Shown here: piece by piece, positions 1 through 10,445 of the stretch
How the letters are laid out: each line of letters begins with the position of its first letter
Numbering within the stretch: position 1 is the stretch's first letter
Assembly: GCA_949361645.1 (NCBI GenBank)
Contig: OX442416.1
Span: 11,351,869 to 11,415,868, forward strand
Length of the DNA stretch: 64,000 nt
Source of the DNA: Spongilla lacustris
Lineage: Eukaryota; Porifera; Demospongiae; Spongillida; Spongillidae
Reading direction: 5' to 3'
The notes under the pieces: model-generated
Told to the model about the DNA's origin: nothing
The model's database searches: none
The model's input: only the letters and a program-made list of their open reading frames with translations
Made by a program: the position numbers and the translations under genes

Positions 1-216
1 CCTGCTATTAATTTATATAATTCAGCCAAATACACCAAATCGTTGGCATCCAACGGGGAATTGTATGCCAGCGATTTGGTATCCTATTTAGTACTGCAAA
101 CAAACCCCATCACTTCGAAGCAATTAAAAGCTCATAAGTCCTTCAGTTTATTAGCGGCTGCATGGGTCAAAGACGTGCATGCGTGCATCCGATATCGATT
201 CTCACTATCTGATTAA
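1..216 (+). pseudogene. Fragment resembling a SWIM/YqaJ-type protein
   Basis: An open frame runs from the window edge to a TAA at 214-216 (about 71 residues). Its tail (SKQLKAHKSF..LAAAWVKDVHA) resembles the segment that precedes the SWIM zinc finger in large SWIM plus YqaJ-nuclease proteins of invertebrates ('QLKAYKSLEAYNxFxxGWVKDV'). The same kind of segment occurs in the remnant at 52182-53729. No SWIM cysteines follow in frame, so this is either one exon of a gene extending left of the window or a decayed fragment. The family is recognised from general knowledge and the match is short. Confidence 0.35.
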
Positions 217-542
217 AGGATGCATATTAAGTTCAAGAAATGCATGTATATCCCAATATACGAAAATATGTTATATTGCAGATGAAGCATTTTCAAGGGC
301 TGAATGAATTGTACTTTGTAATATACTGTATTTCTGTTTTCACATTAACTATCACCCGTACAAAATATATCCTCATGTTTGCAATAGTTCTGGTTTCATA
401 AATTTCTAGTGCCGAGAGTTGAGATTTTATCTCTTGTAAGTGCAGGAATGTAGAGATGACATTGTTGCAACAGAATCTGCTATATCAAATCCAACCCCCC
501 CCCCCCCCCCCTTCAGCTAAAATAATATCTCCTGGTTTTCTG
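217..542. other. Non-coding spacer with poly-C tract
   Basis: AT-rich spacer with no supported gene. A run of about 20 C lies near 491-510, immediately beyond the point where the THAP/DDE_4 pseudogene loses similarity, so the tract marks a breakpoint. Confidence 0.6.
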
Positions 543-1143
543 TTAGATATTTGTCACTAACTCGGCCAGTCGGCCTTCCCAACACTTTGATACACCTTGA
601 GGTGCTACGCCTAGTAATACTTTAGCTGTGTTGTGATGCTTAGTTTGACCAGGTACATGCAGACCTGATGGTCTGACTATGAATACAACAACACCCCCCT
701 CTTCAAAAGCTGTAGTACAGTATGTACAGACTTCTTCTTTGTGGACTTCATCGCGACCAGCACCCATTTTGATATCAAAGCGCATAACTGCTATGTCCAT
801 TTGCGCTGCTCCTTTCGACGTTTCATCACGCCCCGTACAGCAGTTTTAAAGTACCATTTCCTTAAATTTACAGTGACCAAGAAGCAGGGTTGGTAACCAA
901 TCTTGGTTTAATTCGTCATACAGGGCAGCCGGTTTTCCCAATACAAAGTGCTAGCGTCGTCTTTATTAATGTCTTGCCTTGAAAGAGCAGCAAGGATTCA
1001 AGGAAGCCGTCTCTTCGTCGTTCACTGAGCTCCCGTTCACGCTCACCTCCAATGTGGTTGATAACAGCAGGTATTCGATAGAACGAGACATCTTTGTCAC
1101 GGTCAGAACGCTTGTAACACTCAATAACTGTACACAATACCAT
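543..1143 (-). pseudogene. Degenerate THAP-domain DDE transposase (DDE_4 / IS4EU-ISL2EU type)
   Basis: Reading on the minus strand from 1143, the first 75 residues start as a THAP zinc finger: CTVIECYK (C..C), SFYRIP, then ERELSERRRDGFL. The next bases continue the frame with VYDELNQDWLPTLLLGH (about 840-915), the usual end of a THAP domain, followed by a stop. The middle of the finger (the CxxH half) is scrambled. A second open stretch (543-800) contains KHHNTAKVLLGVAPQGVSK and WEGRLAE, matching the DDE_4 nuclease segment 'HNTxKxLIGIxPQGxxxFxSxxWGGRxSD'. THAP DNA-binding plus DDE_4 nuclease is a known transposase architecture. The catalytic core is incomplete and the copy ends at the poly-C tract near 500, so it is not functional. 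Confidence 0.6.
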
Positions 1144-1153
1144 AGCTTACAAT

Positions 1154-1195
1154 CACTTCCTGTGCACCAAGATGGCCGCCACCAGTATTACACGT
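1154..1195 (-). promoter_or_regulatory. ETS-like, YY1-like and E-box motifs just upstream of the THAP ORF
   Basis: Upstream of the THAP start (ATG at 1143, minus strand) lie ACAGGAAGTG (ETS-type, 1154-1163), GGCGGCCATCTT (YY1-type, 1169-1180) and CACGTG (near 1190). These motifs are typical of compact TATA-less metazoan promoters. Their tight grouping 10-50 bp from the start suggests the transposon's own or a captured promoter. The assignment rests on motif recognition only. Confidence 0.35.
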
Positions 1196-1295
1196 GATCT
1201 AGTTAATTATCTTGTGACACATGAAAAAGGTCTATAGGTATAGGTAGGTAAGTAGGTAGGTAGGTAGGACATTATGCCCTTATGTAGGGTGTATA

Positions 1296-1299
1296 CGGT

Positions 1300-1330
<31 letters not shown>

Positions 1331-1345
1331 GGGCATTTTACCCTA

Positions 1346-1379
<34 letters not shown>

Positions 1380-1380
1380 A
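1296..1380. repeat. (TG)n / poly-G simple repeat
   Basis: A short (TG)n run is followed by two G tracts separated by a 'cattttaccctagg' interruption. Long reading frames here on both strands are poly-Gly/poly-Pro artefacts and are not genes. Confidence 0.9.
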
Positions 1381-1447
1381 GTTTGCCCTAGTGCAGAATG
1401 TCCGGGGGGACATTCCGCACGGGGGGACAATCCACCCTCCCACACCG

Positions 1448-2145
1448 GCTTGCAAGTACGAAAAGTCACATGTCACAGCAACGAAATATTCATCTTGGGG
1501 TAGGGAAACTTCGTAGCGAAACCAGGCCGGTCCAGATGGCTCGGTATCAATGGATGGTTGCGCTACATGTATGAACACCAACTGTTTTTATACGCCTTAC
1601 TTTTTGTTGTAGCGAGGTGTGAATTTTCATACTTGTGAGTCGGTACTGTACTTTATCAAGCTGATAGGTAAGATATGTCACGTGATGACATATCACCGTC
1701 TGGCTGACTAGCCCGCAGCAGCAAGAACCAACGCACATACTGATAGACCAACGACAAGGAAGCTCCCAGTGTTTTGGTGCACTAGTAGCACCTTCAACTG
1801 AGGCATGCAGTATGTTCATAGAGAGCCTCACCCTGCTAGGCCAGTGTCACTTTGCATACATGTACATCAGGAATTTTATTGATGAGACACAATGCATGCA
1901 AGGAGCTCTTTTAACATGGCTGCAGATGACTATGAGTGAAACCTATAACTGAACATGGTGCATACAAGCTGTAATATTCAAGTTCATAAAGAAGTTCACA
2001 AGTCCCTTCTAGGACTGCTCCATATCAATAAAAATGCTCATGCTGAAAGACCATACATTGCCATGCATGGGTAAAGAGAATTTGGTCTAAACAGTTGTAC
2101 CTCAAAAGTACCAGCAGTATAGTTTTAATACTACTAGTAGTGCTG
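1448..2145. repeat. Segmental duplication block, copy 1a
   Basis: About 700 bp nearly identical to 14391-15090 in the same orientation. Shared landmarks are CTTGCAAGTACGAAAAGTCA, GGCTCGGTATCAATGGATGG, TCACGTGATGACATATCACC and AGCTCCCAGTGTTTTGGTGC. No coding potential was recognised. It forms the left part of the larger duplicated segment 1448-5357. Confidence 0.85.
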
Positions 2146-2579
2146 TTTATATGTGTATATTTTATGAGCATTCTTTAGATTATAAATCTTGTAATTAATT
2201 AAAAGTTGTCGTACATTTCTGGGTCAAATTAATTTTAAAATTGCAACGTATTTGATTTGATCTTTTGAACTGTAAATTTTAATAATGCATTTGGTATTTG
2301 CCTAATCATTATTATTGTATATTCATTAATTGATTTAGATTGATAATCCTATAAAAAAATTATGTTCGTTCAAAAGCGTTGCATTCTTTCGTGAAGACCC
2401 TGTATATGACTGAGAAACAAGGACATATCCAGAAATGAGCGGTCAAAAGTTCAGAAGTAATTAAATTCGAAGGTTTAATTCGCGGCTTGCGAATCAACGA
2501 ATATTCCCGTATATCTTCCCATAGACTTGTATGGGGTACTTCAATACCAAGCACGCCAGCATTTGCCAAATGGGGTTGT
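2146..2579. other. AT-rich spacer
   Basis: I see no gene or recognisable element here. The equivalent stretch in the second copy (15091-15943) is not visibly similar, so this part of the duplication was replaced or has diverged. Confidence 0.5.
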
Positions 2580-2766
2580 TAGTACACTACATTTGTCATG
2601 ATTTTTAGTGGGGTCGCTGTATTTTTCCTATTTAAGAGGTCGCTTCCCTAGGACTGTCCTCGATGTATGGTTATACCATACATCGAGGACAATCCTAGGG
2701 AAGCGCTACCTTAAATAGGAAAAATACAGCGACCCCACTAAAAATCATGGCAAATGTAGTGTACTA
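2580..2766. mobile_element. Foldback (hairpin) MITE-like palindrome
   Basis: Two arms of about 92 bp (2580-2671 and 2675-2766) are inverted complements with very few mismatches, separated by only 3 bp (TAT). The outer end is TAGTACACTACATTTG and the centre is CATCGAGGACAGTCCTAGG-like. A near-perfect palindrome of this size indicates a recent foldback element or inverted duplication. It is absent from the second copy of the surrounding segmental duplication, so it appeared afterwards. A target duplication is not clear. Confidence 0.75.
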
Positions 2767-2805
2767 TTTATTAGTAATTAACAAGCCCATTTGAGTAGAT
2801 GTTGC

Positions 2806-4552
2806 AACTCTGAGTCAGAAACAGAAGAGAAGGATAAAACACTTCACATTTTGAACTCTGAAGCAAAATCTTAAGATCAATTTGTAGGCAGACGAAAACA
2901 ACTCGCAACAATTGAGAAGTACAGACTCGTACGAGAGAAAGCAGACATGAACTATATGAAAACTGCATTAAAGGTGCAAGAAAAGTTTTCGAAGATACAC
3001 ACAGTTCGTGAGTATAGAGTTGGAGGGCATGTCAGTGTTCGGATACCGCGCATTGATCGAAGTTGCACAGACCTATTGCGACTACCATGTATCCGCGTTG
3101 TCGAGGTAGTTGGTAAAGCACAATCATTACATCGTCTCCGTTGTAAATCCGGACTGAGTAATTCAGAGATGTTATTAGGCGGGCGATTTAGAGCCTTATT
3201 AGATGTCAGTATGACATACTATTGGATGGATGGGAAAATGAACCGCGAATAAGTTTGAAAGAAGCTGCAAAAAATCAGGCACCTTGGAATTCGTTCACAC
3301 GCAATAAATGTAATTGCAAGGCAGAAAAATGTGATAATAGATGCTCTTGTAGGAAAAACAAAATATATTGCAGCAATCACTGTCACAAGGGCAACCCCTG
3401 CAAGAATAGAGGTCCACCTGAAGAAATATCTGAAATAGAAAAAGGTGAGGTGGCATTACATAGTGCATGGGGCCTGTGTTGGGAATATTCAATATAACTC
3501 AGTACTATGTTTAATTGTCTCAGTTTAATTTTTCTCACTTGATGTTATGTTATAAACAATTACGAATTTTTGTGTTAGTTTCAGTACACATTAGAAAATT
3601 CATCTAAATCTGTACATTTCCATGTACATGTAGGTTGTAGCTGTAGAAGTGGGTGTCACAGCAAGAAAAAGTGTTTGTGCAGATCAGGAAATAGGATGTG
3701 TCTATCATTGTGCCATCCAGGTCATACATACACAAATTGCAAAGATACTGTGCTGCTGTCAGCCAAACAAATTGACGTTATATCAGATGCAAGTCCAGCA
3801 AAGGAAGTAGTGAAACCATGGACTTCTATTTGTGGAATTCTTTTAACACGATCACACAAAGAAGTACTGAAGTCTCCAAATCAGTGACTTGATGGTGACA
3901 TAATTAATGCAGCGCATGCTTTTCAAAAAACAAAACCCATCTATTGATGGATTTCAGTCTACTATTCTGTCTTTTAAATTTCAAATGCAGCCTAAAAGAA
4001 CACCCTTTATTCAGATATTGAACATTAACAAAAATCATTGGATAACAATATCTACCATTGGTGTACCACCATCTACTGTCAAAGTGTATGATACCAACCA
4101 TGGACAACTGCCGCATCATGAGCAAAAGTTAGTGGCAGATATTAATTTTGCAGTCTTGTCAGCCTGATATTCTAATCCATGCATTACATTGATGTCCAAA
4201 AATAAGCTAATACAAGTGATTGCGGCTGTTCTCAATAGCATTTGCAACTGCACTAACTTTTGGTCAAGATCCTGCCATGATATATTTTGACCAGGAAAAA
4301 ATGAGGCAGCACATTATCAACTGCTTTGAACACATGTCATTGTTCCCAACCCATGGTCACCGAAACCCACAGCAACACACCACAGAAACCATTTCTATTT
4401 ATTGTATTTGCCATCTTATCGCTGAAGGCACCGTGATACAATGTTTCTCCTGTAACGAATGGTGTCATAAGTCCTGTGTGTCTGTTCCCTCGAAATTCAT
4501 TCATAACAAAAAACTTGTCTGGAACTGTCAGTCATGTGCTGGTAATTGTTAG
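2806..4552 (+). pseudogene. Ginger/GIN-integrase-type tail: CXC + Ulp1-like + PHD, copy 1
   Basis: Coding remnants in order are: a linker with GHVSVRIPRIDRSCTDLLRLPC and VVEVVGKAQ (about 3025-3120), as found after the integrase in KRBA2/SCAND3-like GIN proteins; a first CXC (tesmin/TSO1) module with spaced cysteines from CNCKAEKC to CKN (3308-3407); a probable intron (donor AAAAAG|GTGAGG near 3444, acceptor near 3631); a second CXC module (GCSCRSGCHSKKKCLC, about 3633-3740); a C48/Ulp1-like protease with NKNHWITIST (His), YDTNHG (Asp) and SDCG (Cys); and a PHD finger (IYCICHL...CFSCNEWCHKSC, about 4398-4540). Frameshifts near 3220, after 3887 and beside the protease Cys (about 4214) break it. 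No integrase core is present. The family assignment is knowledge-based and the decay is directly visible. Confidence 0.65.
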
Positions 4553-5357
4553 GATATACTATGATAGCGTTCTTAGTGTTGTAATTGTTTCAGGTCTTCA
4601 GTGATGCATTGACACTAATGAATAATAACTCATGGGTGTAGTTTTTGTTTCCATATGCTCGCCTCAATATGCATGCAATTTATACACAAATATTCAGCCA
4701 TTGATCATGAACAACCGGGTATAAGCCCTGTTGAACAGCCTGGTATAAGTCGTGTTCAACAAGCGGGTAAGCCCCGTTGAACAGCCGGGTAATTGGGGTA
4801 AACTATACTCAGTGTCCCGTTAGTAGGTATACTTTACAAAAAAAGTTTCAAAAGGTATTCACGCATAACTAAATGCATCAGTTAAAATACCACATTGAAT
4901 GGTTTTCAAAATAGTTTTTATCTTTTTTTTTAGCTTAATCCTAACCGGAGAAACGGGCTTTTAAGTACCGATAAAACAATGTATGGTAATTGATGCGGAG
5001 ATATTATAAAAACTGTGATCCCTGTAATGCCGATAAGTCAAACGTTCAAAAGAATTTTATCTTTGAACATTTCGATTCCAAATTTAATATGGAGAATGGC
5101 ATGTTGTAGGCCTACACAACGTAGTATTTCCTTATAAGTTATCTAGTGGAATTTCAAAGTGCATTTATCGATGTATAAAACTACGTCAGTCCGTTTCAAT
5201 GTTTCAAAACAATTTAAAAATCAAATTTCCACAAGTAATAAATGATCTGAACGACATTGGGGTACGTTTTGAATGCTAAATTGTGTAAAATGTATAAATT
5301 AATAATAGTAGAATCTTTGTGAACTGCATGAATGTAATGTAGATTCATCTTCTCCGC
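4553..5357. repeat. 3' part of segmental duplication, copy 1b, with CCGGGT minisatellite
   Basis: Non-coding sequence matching 18111-18876 in order and orientation. At about 4705-4800 it carries imperfect repeats of GTTGAACA(A/G)CCGGGTA, related to the larger array at 20219-20400. Similarity between the copies stops at ATTCATCTTCTCC (5357 / 18876). Confidence 0.75.
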
Positions 5358-5845
5358 TGATGAAGAAAAAATCCCCAAGAGGTAACCCCACGGCCGGAGT
5401 TGTTACACGATTGAAGCAAGCGCAAGCCATCAAGTCTCGGCGATCATGATCAGCAGCTGTGATTGCCAGCAATGCATCGAAGGAGCTCGAGGCCTTAGCT
5501 GCTCATATGCCACACATCCCTGATGCCGATGCAAGAAAGCTAGCAATGCGCGCGTGTACTACCTGGAGCTCTCCGAAGGAGTATCGCTAAAAGATGCCCA
5601 AACGAAAGTCGGAAAGAGGTTTTTTATTACCCAAATGCATTGCTGGCAATCACAGCTGCTGATCGGCTTTTTTGATTGGGGCTTTTTTTCTTCATCAGCG
5701 GCTCCCATATTGGTGGCGACTGCTTTCTCCTACGAAGCGGTAGCCCACTGGTAGCAGCTTGCTCTTCTTGGTTCTGAAAAGAACCGTTTTGGCTATGATC
5801 AGCACAACCACTTTCAGTCATGTTTAGCAATGACGTCATTAACAA
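5352..5845. pseudogene. Inverted duplication of an unrecognised coding fragment
   Basis: The plus strand (from ATG 5358) and the minus strand (ending near 5627, starting at 5845) both encode the same motifs, PLMKKKSP and SAAVIASNA, so a gene fragment is present twice in inverted orientation. A perfect 30-bp inverted pair lies at 5448-5477 / 5635-5664, and a second pair at about 5353-5374 / 5681-5702. The plus copy reads on into HMPHIPDADARKLAMRACTTW before stops. The protein family is not recognised. A CRE-like TGACGTCA sits at 5830-5837, just inside the minus-strand start. Confidence 0.5.
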
Positions 5846-6175
5846 ATGATATTCATTTCAATATGTCCGCTGTTTTTCAACTTTCCGACTTGAAGCGTCT
5901 ATTAGAGGGTAAAGACGATTTATAATGCTAGAACTAGACCTGATTCCGATACAGGTACCATTTGACTGCCTACATGCTCACTGTTAGGCAGGATAAAACG
6001 TGCCTAAAGAACATCCTGACCTAACACTTTTCCACCTCAAATTGGCCTTCGTAGGCAAGCAGAACTCAAACTGTGTCCCGGGTTCGAAATCGGACTGCGC
6101 AGTTTGGTGCAAGGTGCAACGCTGCATATATGTACCAACGATCAGCGCAATCCGTTGCGAAACAGTGGAGAAATG
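5846..6175. other. Spacer left of the gypsy element
   Basis: No gene seen. The last five bases, AAATG (6171-6175), form the left target-site duplication of the retroelement. Confidence 0.6.
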
Positions 6176-6286
6176 TGTAGTAACTCGGCTAAAGTACCAA
6201 TTTTAATCTATCAAAATCCAATGCGGCAACACTTAAATACTAGCATGCGCATGCGCGTTGCATAATATAATACATCAGTTATCACA
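6176..6286 (-). repeat. 3' LTR of the gypsy element
   Basis: 111 bp, identical base for base to 10330-10440. In element orientation it begins TGTGATAACTG and ends GAGTTACTACA. It contains a GCGCATGCGCATGC palindromic core. Very short LTRs like this are at the low end for the superfamily. Confidence 0.95.
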
Positions 6287-6299
6287 TCTTTCTTCCTTC

Positions 6300-7187
6300 T
6301 CAAGAAAACCCTGCTTGATACCGTTCAGGCTGCCATCTGTTCCTGCTGGGATATCTTCGGTCTGGTGCTTGTTGCACGATGACTGGTGGGCGGGCTTCTT
6401 GATCTATTTCTTCGTCAATCTCAGGCTCATCGCCCACCACTGAATTATTGGCATCTTCCTCTTGCTCATCTTGCGCTCCATTATTGAGTTCTGGATCTTC
6501 TGCAGCCACATCAGTCGATAATCTGTCTCCCATCCACGTATCATCAGCCTCGCCTGCTCGCTTCCTTAGTTGATCTTGGTGTCTTCTGCACACAATCCCA
6601 TTTTCTAACACCACATCAAACGATAATGGCCCCTTGCATTTTGTGATTTTCCCAGGCACCCATTTCCATCTGCCCCCCCGCGCATAATATTTCACATATA
6701 CGCTTTCCTGTTCTTGAAAACTCCTTTCAACTGCATTGGTATCGTGTGCTGCCTTTTGTCCCTGCTGCCTCCTTTCCACTCTTTCCGCTAAATTTGGATG
6801 CAATGCATCTAAACGGGATCGGAGCCTTCTGCCATACAGAAGTTCAGCAGGAGAGACACCAGTGGTCGTCTGGGGGGTAATTCTGTACTGAAATAAGAAT
6901 CTTGCCAACTTATCTCTGAGTGTTCCAGTTGTCATCTTCTTTACTCCCTGCTTCACAGTTTGCACAGCCCTTTCTGCCATTCCGTTAGAAGACGGATGAT
7001 GTGGTGCTGACCTAATGTGTGTCACACAATTATTTTTAAGGAAGTCATGAAACTCCCTGCTTGAAAAACATGGCCCATTATCTGTCATCACTGTTTCTGG
7101 TATTCCAAACCTTGAAAATATTGTTCGCAGTCGCTGGATAGTTGCCTCTGCAGTATAGCATCTTTCCCGACCTCCACTTCGATCCAC
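6300..7187 (-). CDS. pol: Gypsy pol, C-terminal integrase part (frame 2)
   Basis: A 295-residue open frame encodes the second half of the integrase. TDNGPCF holds the second catalytic Asp, and HPSSNGMAERAVQ holds the catalytic Glu of the D,D-35-E core. Next come the linker and a GPLSFDVVLE-type GPY/F-like C-terminal module, then an acidic tail. It is out of frame with the upstream gag-pol frame, which ends at 7088. The shift occurs near 7140-7175, between WIEVEV (first half of the core) and TIQRLRTIFSRFGIPE. Because the first catalytic Asp lies in the other frame, no intact integrase can be made without a frame change. This looks like a mutation, not a conserved recoding site. Confidence 0.85.
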   Translation of the reverse strand: MDRSGGRERCYTAEATIQRLRTIFSRFGIPETVMTDNGPCFSSREFHDFLKNNCVTHIRSAPHHPSSNGMAERAVQTVKQGVKKMTTGTLRDKLARFLFQYRITPQTTTGVSPAELLYGRRLRSRLDALHPNLAERVERRQQGQKAAHDTNAVERSFQEQESVYVKYYARGGRWKWVPGKITKCKGPLSFDVVLENGIVCRRHQDQLRKRAGEADDTWMGDRLSTDVAAEDPELNNGAQDEQEEDANNSVVGDEPEIDEEIDQEARPPVIVQQAPDRRYPSRNRWQPERYQAGFS

Positions 7188-10100
7188 TTTGAATGAGCAT
7201 CAATCACCACCAGCAACATCTGCCCTTCGACAGGGCCTGCATAATCTATGTGTAATCTTGCCCATGGTCTGGTAGGCCAACTCCAAGGTTGTAAGGGAGC
7301 CACTGGTGGTGATGGTCTTGCAGCCTGACACTGAGGACATTTGGAAACCAGCATTTCAATATCTTTATCTATTCCCGGCCACCATACAAATGTTCTAGAC
7401 AAGCTTTTCATTCTAGATATTCCTGGGTGTCCCCCATGCAACTCTTGCAATACATAATTTCTTCCTTTTTCTGGGACAACCACCCGATTACCCCAAAGGA
7501 TACAACCATCATGAGTTGATAGCTCCATTCGACGTTGCCAGAAAGATAACAGGGTCTGTGATGCCTCTGAAGGCGGATGTAGTGGCCACCCTGCCAATAT
7601 ATACTGCAACACTTGTGACAAGATTGGATCTTTCTTAGTCCAATGCTTCACTTGTGAACAGTCTACTGGTGAGTCCTTTAGACTTTCAAAAAGTAGGACC
7701 AATTCTGTGGGTATTTCTTCTTCCTCTTCAATTTGCTTCCCGTCCATTGGTAGCCGGCTCAATGCATCTGCATTACCATGCTCTTCAGTTTTCTTGAAAA
7801 CCAACTTGTACTTGTACACTGCTAGAGTAATTATCCACCTTTGTATTCTCCCTGACACCTGCATAGGGATTCCCCTTTGGGGGTCAAATAGCTGCAACAA
7901 TGGTTTGTGATCAGTTACAATTGTAAAATTTCTTCCATATAAATACAAATGAAACCGCTTTACACCAAATATGCAAGCAAGCCCCTCCTTTTCAAGTTGT
8001 GAATAGTTTTTTTCTGCACTAGACAGTGTACGAGAAGCAAATGCAATGGGTCGCTCTGTACCATCTGACATTTTATGGGACAGTACGGCACCCACACCAT
8101 AAGATGAAGCATCACATGCTAAAATCAATTCCTTATTGGGGTCAAAATGTACAAGTACCTTGGCAGACAGTAGCAAATTCTTTGAGTTCTCAAAGGCCAT
8201 TTTCTCCTTCTGTGTCCAATTCCATGGAATCTTAGCCTGCAGTAGCCTGTACAATTGTGCCAGCATGGTTGCCATGCGTGGAAGAAACCGAGAGTAGTAT
8301 GTCAGAAGCCCCAAATACGATTTTAACTCTGTTATATTCTTAGGCTCTGGTGCATTCTTCACTGCTTCTACCTTTTCTGCCAAGGGATGAATACCATTTT
8401 TATCAATTTTGTATCCCAAATACACAACTGACTCCTGCAAAAAGAAGCATTTATCTTTGTTGAGGTGAATACCAGCTTCTTTTAACTTATACAGAACTTT
8501 TTCAAGTGTCTCCAAATGTTCTTTGTCAGTACTGCCTGCTATTAAAATGTCATCAATATACACAATCACCTTTGGGATCCCCTGAAGTATACTGTCCATT
8601 ATCCTCTGAAATATACTAGGAGCTGATGACACCCCAAAAGGCATCCTAGTATATTGGAATAATCCTTTATGTGTATTAATTACCATAAATTTTCTGGAAG
8701 CCTCATCCAGTTGGACCTGCAGATATGCTTTACTCAAATCTAACTTGGTAAACCTTTCCCCACCTGCCAATGAGGCCAATATATCTTCAATTTTTGGCAG
8801 TGGATACCGTTCAGTTTCTAAGGCCTGGTTTACAGTTAGCCGGAAGTCACCACATATTCTAATAGATTGATCAGGCTTCACCACAGGAACAATTGGTGCT
8901 GCCCACTCCGACAGTTCAACTGGTTGTAATATACCCTCTTGAACTAGTTTATTTAGTTCTTTCTCAATCTTTTCTTTAATGGCATATGGCACTGGTCGAG
9001 CTTTGCAAAATCGAGGTACTGCATTTTCTTTCATAACTAGTTTTGCTTCATAGCCTAGCACTGTACCTAGCCCTTCCTTAAACACCATTTCATACTTTGT
9101 CAATACATTTTCTAATGAAGCACCCTTCTGTATAACAAACAAAGACTTCCAGTCAATCCTAAAGCGGTGTAGCCAGTCTCTCCCCAAAAGTGATGGTCCT
9201 GCTCCCTCCAACACAATTACTGACAATTTATCTGTTTGGTTATTGTACTTCACGTCTGCTTCCCATTTACCTATCACTTTTAATGACTCACCAGAATATG
9301 TACACAACCGAATTCCTGACCTCTCTAAGACCTTCCCTGACCATAGGCGCCGGAATGTTGATTCCGAAACAATAGATACAGCGGCTCCTGTGTCTAGCTC
9401 CATTGTGACCAATATTCCATCGATAGACACCTGCAATTGAATGGGTTCATTATTGATTTTGCACAATACACCTTGTATACGCAATTGTTGGAGTGCGTTA
9501 GTACTGTCTCCTTCCTCCTCTAGGTCTTCTGACTCCTCTTGCAACACCTGTACTCCTCGCCGAGATGGCTGCATTCCCCCAGCCTTCGCTTGTACTTGTT
9601 TACACGCCCTCCGAATATGACCTCTTTTGCCACACCCAAAACACTCAGCACTTCGATGTGGGCACTTATCAGGAGCGTGGTCCCTCCGCAGACACCTGTA
9701 ACACCTCGGGGTTCCAGTTCCAGGACCTGTTCTCCACTGAGGTCGTCCAGGAGTTACAGCATGTACCTGTTGGTTTTGGTGCTCGGCCAACTCCCGAGAG
9801 CGTCCACTGTGTATTTCTTTTGCGCACCGTTCTGCCACTTCGCAACCTTGGGAAATCTTAAGGGCTGAATCAAACGTCAAATTTACCTCAACTAAGAGTC
9901 TCTTTTGCACTCGCTCGTCGTTAATGCCACATACTAGTCTGTCTCGCAGCATATCGTTAAGGGCATCACCAAACTCACACTTCCGAGCTAGCTCCTTAAG
10001 CTGCGTTACGTACACACTTACCGACTCGCCTTGTTGCCTGACCCTGCTATGGAACCTGTACCGCTGGACTATTACCGGCGGCTTGGGACTTAAATGCTCT

Positions 10101-10308
10101 GCCATCAATTTTATCAGTTCATCGTACGTCTTGCCTCCCGGTGTCTCTGGCGCAACCAGACTAGCTAGCGTCTGGTACGCTTTCGGCCCTATAGTGGAAA
10201 GAAGAACTGAGCGCTTCTTACTTGCATGAAGTGCCCAAGCCTTTCGACGTATTGTGACCAGTCTTCCTCCCCCTCCACATATTCTCCAACCGCTCCAAAG
10301 AGTGCCAT
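7088..10308 (-). CDS. gag-pol: Gypsy gag-pol: Gag, protease, RT, RNase H, integrase N-terminus
   Basis: The longest frame (1006 residues) begins at 10108, but Gag coding starts earlier, at an ATG at 10308 (MALFGAVGEYVEGEEDW). The two parts are out of frame, joined near 10220-10230 where sequence also seems missing. Domains in order along the long frame are: Gag C-terminal region with two CCHC knuckles (CYRCLRRDHAPDKC and CFGCGKRGHIRRAC); aspartic protease (LDTGAAVSIV); reverse transcriptase with the catalytic VYIDDILIAG; RNase H (ACDASSYGVGAVLSH ... TDHKPL); and the integrase HHCC finger (HPGISRMK ... CPQCQ) and first core Asp (LHIDYAGP). Gag and Pol form one frame with no separate pol start. 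This is typical of K02A2.6-like metazoan gypsy elements. Confidence 0.92.
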
Positions 10309-10329
10309 GAACACCCTCGTCGCCAGTTA

Positions 10330-10440
10330 TGTAGTAACTCGGCTAAAGTACCAATTTTAATCTATCAAAATCCAATGCGGCAACACTTAAATACTAGCAT
10401 GCGCATGCGCGTTGCATAATATAATACATCAGTTATCACA
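10330..10440 (-). repeat. 5' LTR of the gypsy element
   Basis: 111 bp, identical to 6176-6286. The Gag ATG lies only 22 bp inside it, after a TAACTGGCGACGAGGG leader that should include the primer-binding site. I could not assign the primer tRNA. Confidence 0.95.
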
Positions 10441-10445
10441 AAATG

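Larger units (their letters stand above)
6176..10440 (-). mobile_element. Ty3/gypsy LTR retrotransposon, near full length
   Basis: A 4265-bp element in minus orientation is bounded by two identical 111-bp LTRs (TG...CA ends) and flanked on both sides by the 5-bp target duplication AAATG (6171-6175 and 10441-10445). On its sense strand the order is 5' LTR, a leader TAACTGGCGACGAGGG, gag with two zinc knuckles, protease, reverse transcriptase, RNase H, integrase, a purine-rich tract (GAGAAGGAAGAAAGA) and 3' LTR. This is the Ty3/gypsy order (integrase last). Identical LTRs imply very recent insertion, yet the coding region carries at least two frame disruptions. There is no envelope gene. Confidence 0.95.

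Noticed and set aside
1207..1581. Proline- and glycine-rich ORFs around 1.3 kb
   Set aside because: Homopolymer G/C artefacts.
7707..9868. Plus-strand ORFs within 7.7-9.9 kb
   Set aside because: Antisense shadows of the gypsy gag-pol frame.
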